A stretch of 33,231 bases of DNA, taken from assembly GCA_902805735.1 (NCBI GenBank), contig CADCTW010000227.1, positions 1 to 33,231 of the forward strand, read 5' to 3'. This stretch comes from an uncultured Gemmatimonadota bacterium (GTDB lineage Bacteria > Gemmatimonadota > Gemmatimonadetes > Longimicrobiales > Longimicrobiaceae). Below are positions 7,770-18,281 of the stretch, in pieces. A program made the translations under genes and the position numbers. Under the pieces are notes generated by a model, which was not told the DNA's origin, made no database searches, and was given only the letters and a program-made list of their open reading frames with translations. Every line of letters starts with the position of its first letter. Position 1 is the stretch's first letter.

Positions 7770-10007
7770 ATGCACGCTGCGCCCGAGCGCAGAATCGTGA
7801 GAAGCCTTTTCCACGTCCTGGCCTGGGTTGCGGCCGGGGTGCTCCTCGCCGCGTGCGCGGGGGGGAGCGGCGCGCCCTCCGGGCCTTTCCCCGGGCTGGC
7901 GCAGTACGCGGGGCGCGAGATCCGCCGCGTGAGCTTCGAGGGGGAGCTGGAGCTTCCCGAAGACACGCTGCGCCGCGCCGTCACCACGCGCGGGGCCACG
8001 TGCAGGATCCTGGGGGTGCTCCCCGTCTGCCCGTTCGGCTTCGGGCGCACCCGGCCCACGCTGGACCTGGGGCTCCTCTCGCGCGACGTGGTGCGCATCC
8101 AGCTCTCTTATCGCGACAACGGCTACTACGGCACCCGCGTCGTCCCCGACGTGCAGGAGGTGGCGGGGGGGCGCGTGGACGTGCAGTTCCGCATCACCCC
8201 CGGCGACCTGGTCACGCTGCGCGAGCTGGAGGTGCAGGGGGTGGAGCGCGCCGACACCACGGGCCAGATCGCGAAGCGCATCCCCCTGAAGGTGGGCGAG
8301 CCCTTCCGCCGCATCGACTTCCTGGCCTCGGTGGACACGGTGCGCAACGCGCTGCTGGACCGCGGCTTCCCCTACGCGCAGGTGCTGCGCAACTACTCCA
8401 TCGACACCATTGCGGACGTGGCCGAGGTGCAGCTCGTGGCCAGCACGGGGCCGCTGGTGACGGTGGACACCATCCTGTTCGCGGGGCTGGACCGCATCAC
8501 GGAGCGCACGGCGCGCCAGCAGATCGCCATACGCGAGGGGCGCAAGCTGCGGGCGACGGACCTTTCGCGCAGCCAGCGCAACCTGTTCGAGCTGGAGCTG
8601 GTGGACTTCGCGTCGGTGGAGGTGGCGCCGGACTCGCTGCAGATGACTCCCGACAGCGCGGAGCTGGACCAGGACAGCATCGGCTCCACCGTGATCGTGC
8701 GGGTGGCGGAGGCGGCGCGCTACGCCGTGGACCTGTCCGGCGGGTACGGCACGCAGGACTGCCTGCGCGCGCGCGGCAGCCATTCGGACCGCAACTTCCT
8801 GGGCGGCGCGCGGCGGCTGGAGGTGTCCGGGCTGGTGTCCAAGCTGGGGGCGGCCGGGGCGGTCGACGGGCTGCGCAACTCGCCGCTCTGCGACGAGTTC
8901 CGGCTGGACTCCACCTCCACCCGCATCGACACCACCATCGCCAACGCGCTCAACTACCGCGTGGCGGCGGATTTCGTGCAGCCGCGGCTGTTCGGCATCC
9001 GCACCTCGTTCGTGGCCAGCGCGTACGCCGAGCGCATCACCGAGGTGGGGCTGTACCTGCGCAAGGCGCGCGGCGGGCAGGCCGGCTTCGTCCGCCAGAT
9101 CGCGCCGGGAACTCTGCTCTCCGCCACCTTCAACGCGGAGCGGTCGCGCACCGAGGCCAACGACTTCTTCTTCTGCGTGGCGCTGGAGGTGTGCAACGCG
9201 GAAGACATCGCCACGCTCAAGGAGTCGCGCTGGTCCAACTCGGTGAACACCTCGCTGCTGCGCAACCGCGTGCGGCTGGACCCCTTCCCCAGCGGCGGGC
9301 ACCAGCTCCGCACCACGGTGGACTACGCCTCGGCCGCGCTGGGCTCCGAAGACGAGTACCTGCGCGTGTACGCCGACGGCACGGTGTACCGGCGGCTCAC
9401 CGGCACCATCATCGGCTCGGCGCGGCTGGCGGGGGGGACGTTCTTCCAGGGCATCCTCAACGGCGACGGCTACATCCCGCCCAACCGGCGCTTCTACGGC
9501 GGCGGCCCGGCCAGCGTGCGCGGCTTCCCGCGCAACGAGCTGGGGCCGCAGGTGTACGTGCAGCGCACGCGGCTGCGCGACCAGGGCGAGGTCACCACGC
9601 TGCGGGTGGACACGCTCAGCTCGGCCACGGGCGGCACCCGCACCGTGCTGGGGACGCTGGAGGTGACGGCGCCCTCGCCCTTCCTGCGCGAGGCGCTGCG
9701 CCTGGCGGCCTTCGTGGACGCGGGGCGCGTGTGGGACCCGGCCACGCGGCAGGACGACGAGGTGCGCGACCCGGGGCTGAGGGTCACCCCCGGGGTGGGG
9801 CTGCGCTACGCCACCCCCGTGGGCCCCCTGCGGGTGGACGTCGCCTACAACCCGCACGGGCGCGAGGAGGGCGTGCTCTTCGCCATCGACGAGAACGACC
9901 GGCTTCTCCCCACCCCCATCAACACGCAGTACCGGCCGGAGGGGCGGGGCGGGGCGCTGGACCTCAACCGCTTCATCTTCCAGCTCTCGGTGGGGCAGAC
10001 GTTCTGA
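7770..10007 (+). CDS. Omp85-family outer-membrane protein, TamA-like with lipoprotein signal (TamL-like)
   Basis: An Omp85 beta-barrel protein, probably the outer-membrane half of a translocation-and-assembly module. The product has 745 residues. Residues 10-29 form a signal peptide ending in the lipobox LLAAC, so the mature protein probably starts at a lipidated Cys. Residues ~45-300 look like POTRA repeats (for example RRVSFEGELELPEDTLRRAV and VDTILFAGLDRITERTARQQ). The rest is barrel, with the diagnostic V583-R-G-F586 motif in GGPASVRGFPRNELG and a C-terminal aromatic end (QLSVGQTF) as expected for a BAM substrate. Its TGA overlaps the ATG of tamB by one base, so the two are translationally coupled. 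BamA is the main alternative. The lipobox and the tamB partner favour TamL, a form described in Bacteroidetes and relatives. Confidence 0.88.
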   Translation: MHAAPERRIVRSLFHVLAWVAAGVLLAACAGGSGAPSGPFPGLAQYAGREIRRVSFEGELELPEDTLRRAVTTRGATCRILGVLPVCPFGFGRTRPTLDLGLLSRDVVRIQLSYRDNGYYGTRVVPDVQEVAGGRVDVQFRITPGDLVTLRELEVQGVERADTTGQIAKRIPLKVGEPFRRIDFLASVDTVRNALLDRGFPYAQVLRNYSIDTIADVAEVQLVASTGPLVTVDTILFAGLDRITERTARQQIAIREGRKLRATDLSRSQRNLFELELVDFASVEVAPDSLQMTPDSAELDQDSIGSTVIVRVAEAARYAVDLSGGYGTQDCLRARGSHSDRNFLGGARRLEVSGLVSKLGAAGAVDGLRNSPLCDEFRLDSTSTRIDTTIANALNYRVAADFVQPRLFGIRTSFVASAYAERITEVGLYLRKARGGQAGFVRQIAPGTLLSATFNAERSRTEANDFFFCVALEVCNAEDIATLKESRWSNSVNTSLLRNRVRLDPFPSGGHQLRTTVDYASAALGSEDEYLRVYADGTVYRRLTGTIIGSARLAGGTFFQGILNGDGYIPPNRRFYGGGPASVRGFPRNELGPQVYVQRTRLRDQGEVTTLRVDTLSSATGGTRTVLGTLEVTAPSPFLREALRLAAFVDAGRVWDPATRQDDEVRDPGLRVTPGVGLRYATPVGPLRVDVAYNPHGREEGVLFAIDENDRLLPTPINTQYRPEGRGGALDLNRFIFQLSVGQTF

Positions 10008-13000
10008 TGCCGCGCCGCCGCCTGGGACGCATCGCCCTGCTGCTGCTGGGGCTGCTGGTGGGCTTCGTGCTCACCATCGGCTCGGTGTACGTGTTCGTCC
10101 GCCGCACGCAGCAGATGCGGGTGGTGGAGGAGCGCATCAGCATGCGGCTGGGGCTCCCACGGCAGGCATTCGACCTGCAGCGCATCAACGAGGACGGCTC
10201 GCTGGCCATCACCCTGCGCAGCGTGGCGTTCCTGGACCGCGCGGGCGACACCATCGTCAGCGCTCCCCTGGCCCGCGCCACCCTGGACGCGGCCTCCGTC
10301 AACGGCACGGGCCCGTACCTGATCCGCGACGCGGAGCTGGTGCGCCCCGACCTGCGCCTGGCGCAGGACGCCAAGGGGGAGTGGAACGTCTTCCAGATCG
10401 TGGCGGTGGAGGCCGGCGGCGCCCCCGTGCGGACGGGTGGCGACGACGAGGCCGCGGCGCGTCCCATGGTGATCCGCGGGCTGACCATCGTGGACGGGCG
10501 GGCGCGCATCGCCTACCCGCTGGAGGGCCGCCCCGCGGCGCCCACGGGGCGCTTCGCCAGCCTCAGGCAGCCGGAGGTGCGGCGCGAGGGCGGGCGCTGG
10601 GTGCGCGTGTCGTACCTCAGCGACCTGGACGCGGTGCTCCCCTACGTGCGAATCGGCGGCGGCCGCGGGTGGCGCGTGGACATCGGCGACGCCTCGGCCA
10701 CGGTGCAGAACCCGGACACGCGCATCGCGTCCATGCGCGGGGTCTTCGAGGACCGCGGCGACCAGGTGATCCGCTTCAACGTCACCGAGTTCCGCACGCC
10801 GTACTCCGCCCTGGCCGGCTCGGGTACCATGCGCTCCACCGGCGACGCCATGGCGTACGACGTGGACCTGCAGGTGGCGCGGCTGGACTTCCGCGACCTG
10901 CAGGGGATGGGGATCGCCGTGCCCAGCACCGGCACGGCGTCGTTCGGGCTGGGGATCCGCACGCTGAGCGGCGGGCGCACGCAGTTCGCCGTGACGGACG
11001 CGCGGGTCAACGTCCTGGGCTCGCGGCTGGGCGGCAGCTTCACGGCCATCATGGCCCCCGGGCAGTCGCCGCAGCTCACCAACACGCGCTTCACCTTCGA
11101 CGAGGTGCGGCTGGCGGACCTGGAGCAGCTCGGCTACCTGGACCGCACCCCCTTCGCGGGTACGATCAGCGGCAGCGCGGTGAGCGAGGAGGGCGCGCTG
11201 CGGCTGGACATCGCCGCGCGCATCACCCCGCGCGACACGCCGGGGGCCCCGCCCTCCGTGTTCACGGCCGCCGGCCGCGTGCGCCTGGCCTCCGGCAGCG
11301 CGCCGCTGCGCCTGGAGGGGATGCGGGTGCAGACCGAGCCGCTCCTCCTCGCCACCCTGCGCCCCCTGGCGCCGGAAAGCGCGGACATGCTGCGTGGCGC
11401 CATCCGGGGCGGCGCCATCCTTTCCGGGCCGCTGAGCGCGCTGCGCATCTCCGGCGGCGACCTGTCGTACCGGGTGGGGAACGCGCCGGAGAGCCGCATC
11501 CGCGGGCTGTCGGGCACCATCTCCATGGGCCCGCCGCTCCGCTACTCCATCGAGGGGCGCGCGGAGCCGCTGGCGCTGGCCACGCTCACGGAGCTCTTCC
11601 CCTCGCTCCCCTTCCGCTCGGCCACGCTCAGCGGCCCGCTGGCGGTGAGCGGGACGGCGGAGAACGTGGACTTCCGCTTCGACCTGGACGGCGCGGCGGG
11701 CGGGATCCGGGCGCGCGGCTCGCTGGCGCTGGGCGGGGCCCTCCCGCGCTTCGACGTCTCGGGCTCGGTGGAGGCGTTCCGCGCGGCGGCCGTGCTGCAG
11801 GACGCGCCGGCCGCGGCGCAGGGGCGGATGACGGGCACCTTCAGCGCCCGCGGCACCACCGAGGACATGCGCTTCGCGGTGAACCTGGCGCAGGGTGGCG
11901 GCAGCTTCGCGCTGGGCGGCACGGTGCGGCGCCCCGGCGGCACCCCGGCGCAGTTCGACGTGGCCGGACGGGTGGACAACTTCCTGATCGGCTCCCTGTT
12001 CGGGCGGCCGGACCTCCTCCCCTCGCCGGTGACGGGGCCGGTGGCCTTCTCCGGCGGCGGGCGGCAGCCGTACCGCTTCGACGTGGCGCTGCGCGGCGCG
12101 CTGGGGCTGCTGGACGTGCGCGGGTGGTACGCGCCGGGCACCGTGCCCTCGTACGCCGTGCGCGGCTCGGTGGCCAACCTGGACGTGAGCGGCCTCCCGG
12201 GGATGCGCGGGATGCCGCGCACCCGCCTCACGGGCACGCTAGACGTGCAGGGGCGCGGCACCACGCCCGAGACCTTCGCGGGCACCGTCAACTTCCGCGC
12301 GGAGCCGGGCTCGCTGGTCGGGCGCTATCCGCTGCAGGCGGGGCTGGCGCGGATCGAGGCGCGCAACGGCGTCCTGCGGGTGGACACGCTGGACTTCGCG
12401 CTGCGCGGGGCCCGCTTCTCCGCCACGGGCGCCATCGGGCTCACCACGCCCACCACCACGCCGCTCAGCTTCGCCCTCACGGCGCCGGACCTGGCGGCGC
12501 TGCGCCCCATCATCCCCGGGGGCGACACGCTGCCGGACCTGGCGGGGTCGCTCACGGCGCGGGGGACGCTGGTGGGCACGGTGCGCAATCCCACCATCAC
12601 GGCGCGGGGCAACGGGCGCGGGCTGCGCTACGGCACCATGGCGGCGGGGACGCTGGCCTTCGACGTCAGCGGGCTGCGCAGCGGCACCGCGTGGACGGGG
12701 CGCGCCACGCTGGATGGGACGGCGCTGGAGTTCGGCGCGCAGCGGCTGGACGCGCTGCGGCTGGTGACCGACGTCACGCCGGCCCGCGCCACCTTCAGCT
12801 TCGCCGCGCGGCGCGACCCGCAGACGGACCTCGCCGCGGCGGGGACGCTGGAGCTGGACGGGCTCACCCCCACGGGCGCCATCTTCGAGACGCTGGCGCT
12901 GCGCCTGGGCGACACGCGCTGGCAGCTGGCGCAGCGGGCGCGGCTGGGGTGGGGCTCGCGCGGGCTGGCGGTGGAGAACTTCGCCCTGATGCGCGCCGAC

Positions 13001-14974
13001 GGCGGCCGCGGGCGCATCGAGGCGGACGGCAGCCTGCCGCCCTCCGGCGTGGCGGACCTGCGCATCGGCATCACCGACCTGGAGCTGGCGGACGTGCGGC
13101 GGCTGGCGCCCACCGCGGCCATCCCCGAGATCGGCGGCGCGCTCAACCTGACGGCGGCCATAACCGGCCCCGTGGCCTCCCCCCTCATCGCGCTGGACGC
13201 GCGGGTGGACTCGCTGCAGGTGCGCGGTTTCCGGCTGGACCGGTTCGTGGCGGTGGGGCGCTACGACAACGGGCGGATGAACCTCACGGGGGGCGCGCAG
13301 CTCGCCGGGCGCCAGGTGCTGGAGCTGCGCGCGGGGATCCCCATGGCGGTGTCGCTGGGCGGCACCATCCCGCAGTTCGAGCTGGCGCGCGACGGGGCGC
13401 TCACCGCCACCCTCACGGCCGACTCGCTGCCGCTGGCCCTCGCCGCCGCCGCGGTGCCCACGCTGGAGAACGGCGAAGGGGTGGCGCGGGCGCAGGTGCA
13501 GGTGACGGGCACGCTGCGCCGGCCGCGCGTGAGCGGCGGGGCCACGCTGAACGGCGGCGCCTTCACGGTGATCCCGCTGGGCGTGCGCTGGACGGACATC
13601 GCGGGGCAGGTGTCGCTGGACGGCAGCCTGGTGCGGCTGGACTCGCTGGTGGCGCGCGCCGGCGACGGCGTGGCCCGCCTGGACGGCACGGTGCGCCTGG
13701 ACGACCCGGCGCGGCCCGACGTGTACGTGCGCGTCTTCATGGACGGCTTCCAGGTGATCAACCGCCGCGACGTGGCGGAGCTGGAGGCGGACGCGCGCCT
13801 GGCCATCTCCGGCCGCTACCCCAGCGTGGTGGCCACGGGCAACGTGCGCATCGAGGACGGCACCATCTTCCTCCCCGAGTTCGGCGCCGAGCGCGAGGGC
13901 GACATCCTGGGCGCGGAGGTGGGCGAGATCGGCGCGGACACGGTGAGCGCGCAGTCCGGCGCATCCGCCCTCTTCGCGGCGCTGCGCCCCCGCAACCTGC
14001 GGGTGGGGATCGGCGACAACGTGTGGCTGCAGTCGCCCGACGCGCGCATCCAGATCGGCGGCGACCTGCTGGTGGACCAGCCGCCCGGGAGCGCCACCTA
14101 CGCGGTGTTCGGCGACCTGGAGGCGCGGCGGGGCACGTACACGGTGGCCATCGGCCCCATCGAGCGCGAGTTCGAGATCCGCTCCGGGCTGGTGCGGTTC
14201 TACGGCACCCCCGAGTTCAACCCGGGGCTGGACATCCTGGCCGAGTACGAGGTGCGCGACCCCGAGCTGGGCGGCGAAGACATCACCGTGCAGGTGCGCA
14301 TCGGCGGCACCGTGCAGAACCCGCAGGTGGCGCTCAGCGCCAACACGCGGCAGCCGCTGCCCTCTTCCGAGATCGCGTCGCTCCTGGTCTTCGGCCGGCA
14401 GAGCGCCACGGCCGGCACGGCCTTCGAGGCGCTGTCGTCGCAGATCGTGGGGGGCGTGTTCGTGGAAGAGATCTTCGCCAACCTCTTCACCCGGCAGCTG
14501 GAGGAGCAGCTCATCCGCACGGGGTTCGTGGATTACGTCCGCGTGCGCGCCCGGCCCACGGGGGCGGGATTCGGGGCGTTCAACTTCTCTTCCGGCCAGA
14601 GCATCTTCGGCTCGGTGTCGCTGGAGGCGGGGAAGGAGCTGGTGGACGACGTCTTCCTGACGGCGCAGGTGTTCGACATCCTTTCCACGGAGAACACGGG
14701 CCGCCGCTTCGGGCTGGCCCTGGACTGGGAGATCACGCGCACGCTGAGCCTGCGCGCCGCCGTGGAGCCGGTACGCCGCGACCCCATCCTGCAGCAGAAC
14801 CTGCGCAACCGCGACTACCAGGGCTCGCTGGACGTGCGCCGCCGCTGGGAGTACGGCCGCTCGCGCCGGCGCGACGAGGCGGTGCAGCGCCCCCGCCCGC
14901 GCACCGAGCCCGCGCCCGGCGAGAAGTCCACGCCCACCGGTGAGCCGCCCACGCCGCCGCCGGAAACACCATAG
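10007..14974 (+). CDS. tamB: Translocation/assembly module protein TamB (DUF490), very long
   Basis: TamB-type proteins are anchored in the inner membrane and span the periplasm as a hydrophobic-grooved beta-helix. They are implicated in outer-membrane protein assembly and phospholipid transport. The product has 1655 residues, against about 1260 for E. coli TamB. It has a basic start (MPRRRLGR), one membrane anchor at ~8-30, and about 1500 residues of short beta-rich repeats full of G, T, L and D. A C-terminal DUF490 domain (roughly 1320-1600) includes FGDLEARRGTYTVAIGPIER and GSVSLEAGKELVDDVF. The last ~50 residues are Arg/Pro-rich and probably disordered. Start and operon are well supported by the one-base overlap with the tamL-like gene. 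The stop codon is directly followed by a family B hairpin. Confidence 0.93.
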   Translation: MPRRRLGRIALLLLGLLVGFVLTIGSVYVFVRRTQQMRVVEERISMRLGLPRQAFDLQRINEDGSLAITLRSVAFLDRAGDTIVSAPLARATLDAASVNGTGPYLIRDAELVRPDLRLAQDAKGEWNVFQIVAVEAGGAPVRTGGDDEAAARPMVIRGLTIVDGRARIAYPLEGRPAAPTGRFASLRQPEVRREGGRWVRVSYLSDLDAVLPYVRIGGGRGWRVDIGDASATVQNPDTRIASMRGVFEDRGDQVIRFNVTEFRTPYSALAGSGTMRSTGDAMAYDVDLQVARLDFRDLQGMGIAVPSTGTASFGLGIRTLSGGRTQFAVTDARVNVLGSRLGGSFTAIMAPGQSPQLTNTRFTFDEVRLADLEQLGYLDRTPFAGTISGSAVSEEGALRLDIAARITPRDTPGAPPSVFTAAGRVRLASGSAPLRLEGMRVQTEPLLLATLRPLAPESADMLRGAIRGGAILSGPLSALRISGGDLSYRVGNAPESRIRGLSGTISMGPPLRYSIEGRAEPLALATLTELFPSLPFRSATLSGPLAVSGTAENVDFRFDLDGAAGGIRARGSLALGGALPRFDVSGSVEAFRAAAVLQDAPAAAQGRMTGTFSARGTTEDMRFAVNLAQGGGSFALGGTVRRPGGTPAQFDVAGRVDNFLIGSLFGRPDLLPSPVTGPVAFSGGGRQPYRFDVALRGALGLLDVRGWYAPGTVPSYAVRGSVANLDVSGLPGMRGMPRTRLTGTLDVQGRGTTPETFAGTVNFRAEPGSLVGRYPLQAGLARIEARNGVLRVDTLDFALRGARFSATGAIGLTTPTTTPLSFALTAPDLAALRPIIPGGDTLPDLAGSLTARGTLVGTVRNPTITARGNGRGLRYGTMAAGTLAFDVSGLRSGTAWTGRATLDGTALEFGAQRLDALRLVTDVTPARATFSFAARRDPQTDLAAAGTLELDGLTPTGAIFETLALRLGDTRWQLAQRARLGWGSRGLAVENFALMRADGGRGRIEADGSLPPSGVADLRIGITDLELADVRRLAPTAAIPEIGGALNLTAAITGPVASPLIALDARVDSLQVRGFRLDRFVAVGRYDNGRMNLTGGAQLAGRQVLELRAGIPMAVSLGGTIPQFELARDGALTATLTADSLPLALAAAAVPTLENGEGVARAQVQVTGTLRRPRVSGGATLNGGAFTVIPLGVRWTDIAGQVSLDGSLVRLDSLVARAGDGVARLDGTVRLDDPARPDVYVRVFMDGFQVINRRDVAELEADARLAISGRYPSVVATGNVRIEDGTIFLPEFGAEREGDILGAEVGEIGADTVSAQSGASALFAALRPRNLRVGIGDNVWLQSPDARIQIGGDLLVDQPPGSATYAVFGDLEARRGTYTVAIGPIEREFEIRSGLVRFYGTPEFNPGLDILAEYEVRDPELGGEDITVQVRIGGTVQNPQVALSANTRQPLPSSEIASLLVFGRQSATAGTAFEALSSQIVGGVFVEEIFANLFTRQLEEQLIRTGFVDYVRVRARPTGAGFGAFNFSSGQSIFGSVSLEAGKELVDDVFLTAQVFDILSTENTGRRFGLALDWEITRTLSLRAAVEPVRRDPILQQNLRNRDYQGSLDVRRRWEYGRSRRRDEAVQRPRPRTEPAPGEKSTPTGEPPTPPPETP

Positions 14975-14976
14975 TC

Positions 14977-15040
14977 TCACACAGAGACACAGAGGCACAG
15001 AGAAAGATGCTTTTCTCTGTGCCTCTGTGTCTCTGTGTGA
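14977..15040. repeat. Palindromic repeat, family B, complete copy 3
   Basis: A perfect 29-bp inverted repeat (arms 14977-15005 and 15012-15040, 6-base loop GATGCT). It begins 2 bases after the tamB stop codon. Its base is 5 bases from an in-frame ATG of prs (15046) and 50 bases from the preferred GTG start, so it probably separates the two transcription units. Confidence 0.95.
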
Positions 15041-15090
15041 TAGGCATGCACTCTGCGACGCGTGCGCATCTCCCCGTAACCCGGAGCAAG

Positions 15091-16028
15091 GTGCGCGAAG
15101 ACACGGTCCTGTTTGGCGGAAGCGCGAATCCCGCGCTGGCGGAGGCGGTGGCGCGGGAGCTGGGCGTTCCGCTCTCGCCGTGCGAGGTGGAGCGCTTTCC
15201 GGACGGCGAGCTGACGGTGCGGCTGGGCCGCTCGGTGCGCAGGTGCGAGGTGTTCGTGATCCAGCCCACCGCCCCGCCGGTCAACGACCACCTGGTGGAG
15301 CTGCTCGCCTTCGCGGACGCCTGCCGCCGCTCGGCCGCGGCGCGGGTGGTGGCCGTCGTCCCCTATTTCGGCTACGCCCGGGGGGACAAGCGCGAGGGGC
15401 GGCGCGTGCCCGTGACCGCCAGCCTGGTCGCCGCGCTGATGGAAACGGCGGGGATCAGCCAGGTGCTCACCGTGGACATCCACTCCGCGCAAATGGAGGG
15501 CTTCTTCCGCATCCCCATGGACACCCTCTCGGCCGTGCCGCTGCTGTGCGGGGCGCTGCAGGGGATGCTGCCGGAGGGGACCACGGTGGTGTCGCCGGAC
15601 GCGGGGCGGGTGAAGACGGCGTCGGAGTTCGCCGAGCGGCTGGGGCTGCCGCTCACCGTGCTCAGCAAGCACCGCGAGAGCGGCACCCGCACGCGCGTCA
15701 CGCACATCGTGGGCGACGTGCGGGGGCGGCCGTGCCTGATCGTGGACGACATGATCTCCACCGGCGGCACCATCGCGGAGAGCGCGGAGGCGCTGCGCGG
15801 GGCGGGGGCGAGCGGGCCCTTCATCGTGGCGGCCACGCACGGCCTGCTGATGGGCGACGCCTGCCGGCGGATGGCTGTTCACGGCGTGGAAGAGATCGTG
15901 CTCACCGACTCCGTTCCCGTACGTTCCGCGGACGGGATGCGGCTGCGCACGGTCACCCTGGCGCCGCTCCTGGCCGAGGGCATCCGCCGCGCCGCCGGCG
16001 ACGCCGGCTCACAGCACGAGAGAGACCC

Positions 16029-16032
<4 letters not shown>
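15091..16032 (+). CDS. prs: Divergent ribose-phosphate pyrophosphokinase (PRPP synthetase)
   Basis: Prs makes 5-phosphoribosyl-1-pyrophosphate from ribose-5-phosphate and ATP for nucleotide, His and Trp synthesis. From GTG 15091 the product has 313 residues, the normal family length, and starts like other Prs proteins (VLFGGSANPALAEAVARELG). GGAG at 15083-15086 precedes this GTG. An in-frame ATG at 15046 would add 15 residues but lies at the foot of a 29-bp hairpin without a ribosome site. Family motifs present are RFPDGE, PYFGYAR, TVDIHSAQ, VVSPDAG and the PRPP loop VDDMISTGGT (218-227). Two conserved sites differ: the usual YARQDR is YARGDK (97-100), and the flexible-loop KRR is K193-H-R195. 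It may be a secondary, specialised paralogue. Its TGA overlaps the ATG of the next gene (ATGA), implying coupled translation. Confidence 0.88.
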
Positions 16033-17348
<1,316 letters not shown>

Positions 17349-17404
17349 CCGGGTCGCCCGGGTGCCCGGGGGTGCCCGGGCCCCCTGGGCACCTCCGATG
17401 CCGG

Positions 17405-17528
17405 GCGAGTAAACTCGCGGCAACAACGGCGCAAAGTCCCCCTGCGGGGACTCGCCTTCTGGCTCCGGCCCGTGGGAATGAGTCCGCGCAGGCGGACTTC
17501 GTGCTTTCGTTGCAGCGAGTTTACTCGC
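17405..17528. repeat. Palindromic composite element, family C, copy 1
   Basis: Terminal inverted repeats of 20 bases with one mismatch (17405-17424 and 17509-17528) enclose two smaller palindromes, TCCCCCTGCGGGGA and GTCCGCGCAGGCGGAC. Each terminal repeat is itself a near-palindrome, GCGAGTAAACTCGC. Copy 2 is at 29521-29656. The remaining parts of the gap (17349-17622) hold a CCCGGG-rich stretch and the leader of the next gene. Confidence 0.9.
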
Positions 17529-17622
17529 CGCGACGGCCGCCTCGTTGCGCGGCGGGGGCGCGGCACGCAACTTCAGGGATGCGCCCGCCGTGGCGCGCCC
17601 CTACCCCCACACCGGAGTCGTG

Positions 17623-18207
17623 ATGCGCTTTCCCCTGAACCTGACGTTCAAGAAGATCGCACTGGCGCCGCAGATCTACGTGCGCGACGAGGCGGGCCAG
17701 GTGCAGCTCTACGTGCGCCAGAAGCTGTTGAAGCTGCGCGAGGCGGTGAACGTGTTCGCGGACGAGGCGCAGACGGAGCTGAAGTACACGCTGCAGGCGG
17801 ACCGCGTGATCGACGTGCGCACCCGCTACCACATCCGCGACGCCGGCGGCGCCGACCTGGGCCAGTTCCGCCGGAAGAGCATGCGCTCCCTGTGGAAGCT
17901 GCACTGCGAGGTGTCGCGCGGCGACCAGGTGGTCTTCGAGATCCGCGAAGCCAACCCGTGGGTCAAGGTGATCGACGGGCTGATCGGCGAGATCCCGGTG
18001 GTGGGGCTGCTGAGCGGCTACTTCTTCAACCCCGTCTACAACCTGATGCGCCCCGACGGCACAACCCTGCTGCGCGCCGTCAAGCAGCCCGCGCTGCTCG
18101 AGGGGAAGTTCACCATCGAGAGGGTGGGAGATCTGGCGGAGGCGGACGAGGACCTCGCCGTGCTCAGCCTCCTCCTGATGCTGCTGATGGAGAGGGATCG
18201 CGGCTGA
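17623..18207 (+). CDS. LURP-one-related (tubby-like fold) protein
   Basis: A 194-residue protein resembling the LURP-one/DUF567 family, whose members share a beta-barrel plus central helix fold with tubby and phospholipid scramblases. Visible features are the opening MRFPLNLTFKKIALAPQIYV, the paired strand pattern (YVRDEAGQVQLYVRQK, YTLQADRVIDVRTRYHIRD), and a hydrophobic helix-like segment at ~124-148 (VIDGLIGEIPVVGLLSGYFF). There is no signal peptide. The ATG at 17623 is preceded by GGAG at 17613-17616; a frame open from 17545 has no better start. A strong intrinsic terminator follows the stop, so the gene looks monocistronic. Biochemical function is unknown for bacterial members. Confidence 0.78.
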   Translation: MRFPLNLTFKKIALAPQIYVRDEAGQVQLYVRQKLLKLREAVNVFADEAQTELKYTLQADRVIDVRTRYHIRDAGGADLGQFRRKSMRSLWKLHCEVSRGDQVVFEIREANPWVKVIDGLIGEIPVVGLLSGYFFNPVYNLMRPDGTTLLRAVKQPALLEGKFTIERVGDLAEADEDLAVLSLLLMLLMERDRG

Positions 18208-18215
18208 TCGGCGTG

Positions 18216-18262
18216 GAACCCCCGGCGCCCCATCGCGGTACGGCGCCGGGGGTTCTTCTTTT
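18216..18262 (+). terminator. Rho-independent terminator
   Basis: A perfect 13-bp GC-rich stem (AACCCCCGGCGCC 18217-18229 and GGCGCCGGGGGTT 18242-18254, extended by G18216-C18255) with a 12-base loop. It is followed by the pyrimidine tail TCTTCTTTT and sits 8 bases after the LURP-one-like stop codon. Confidence 0.9.
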
Positions 18263-18281
18263 CCCGTACCCGAGGTTGGAA

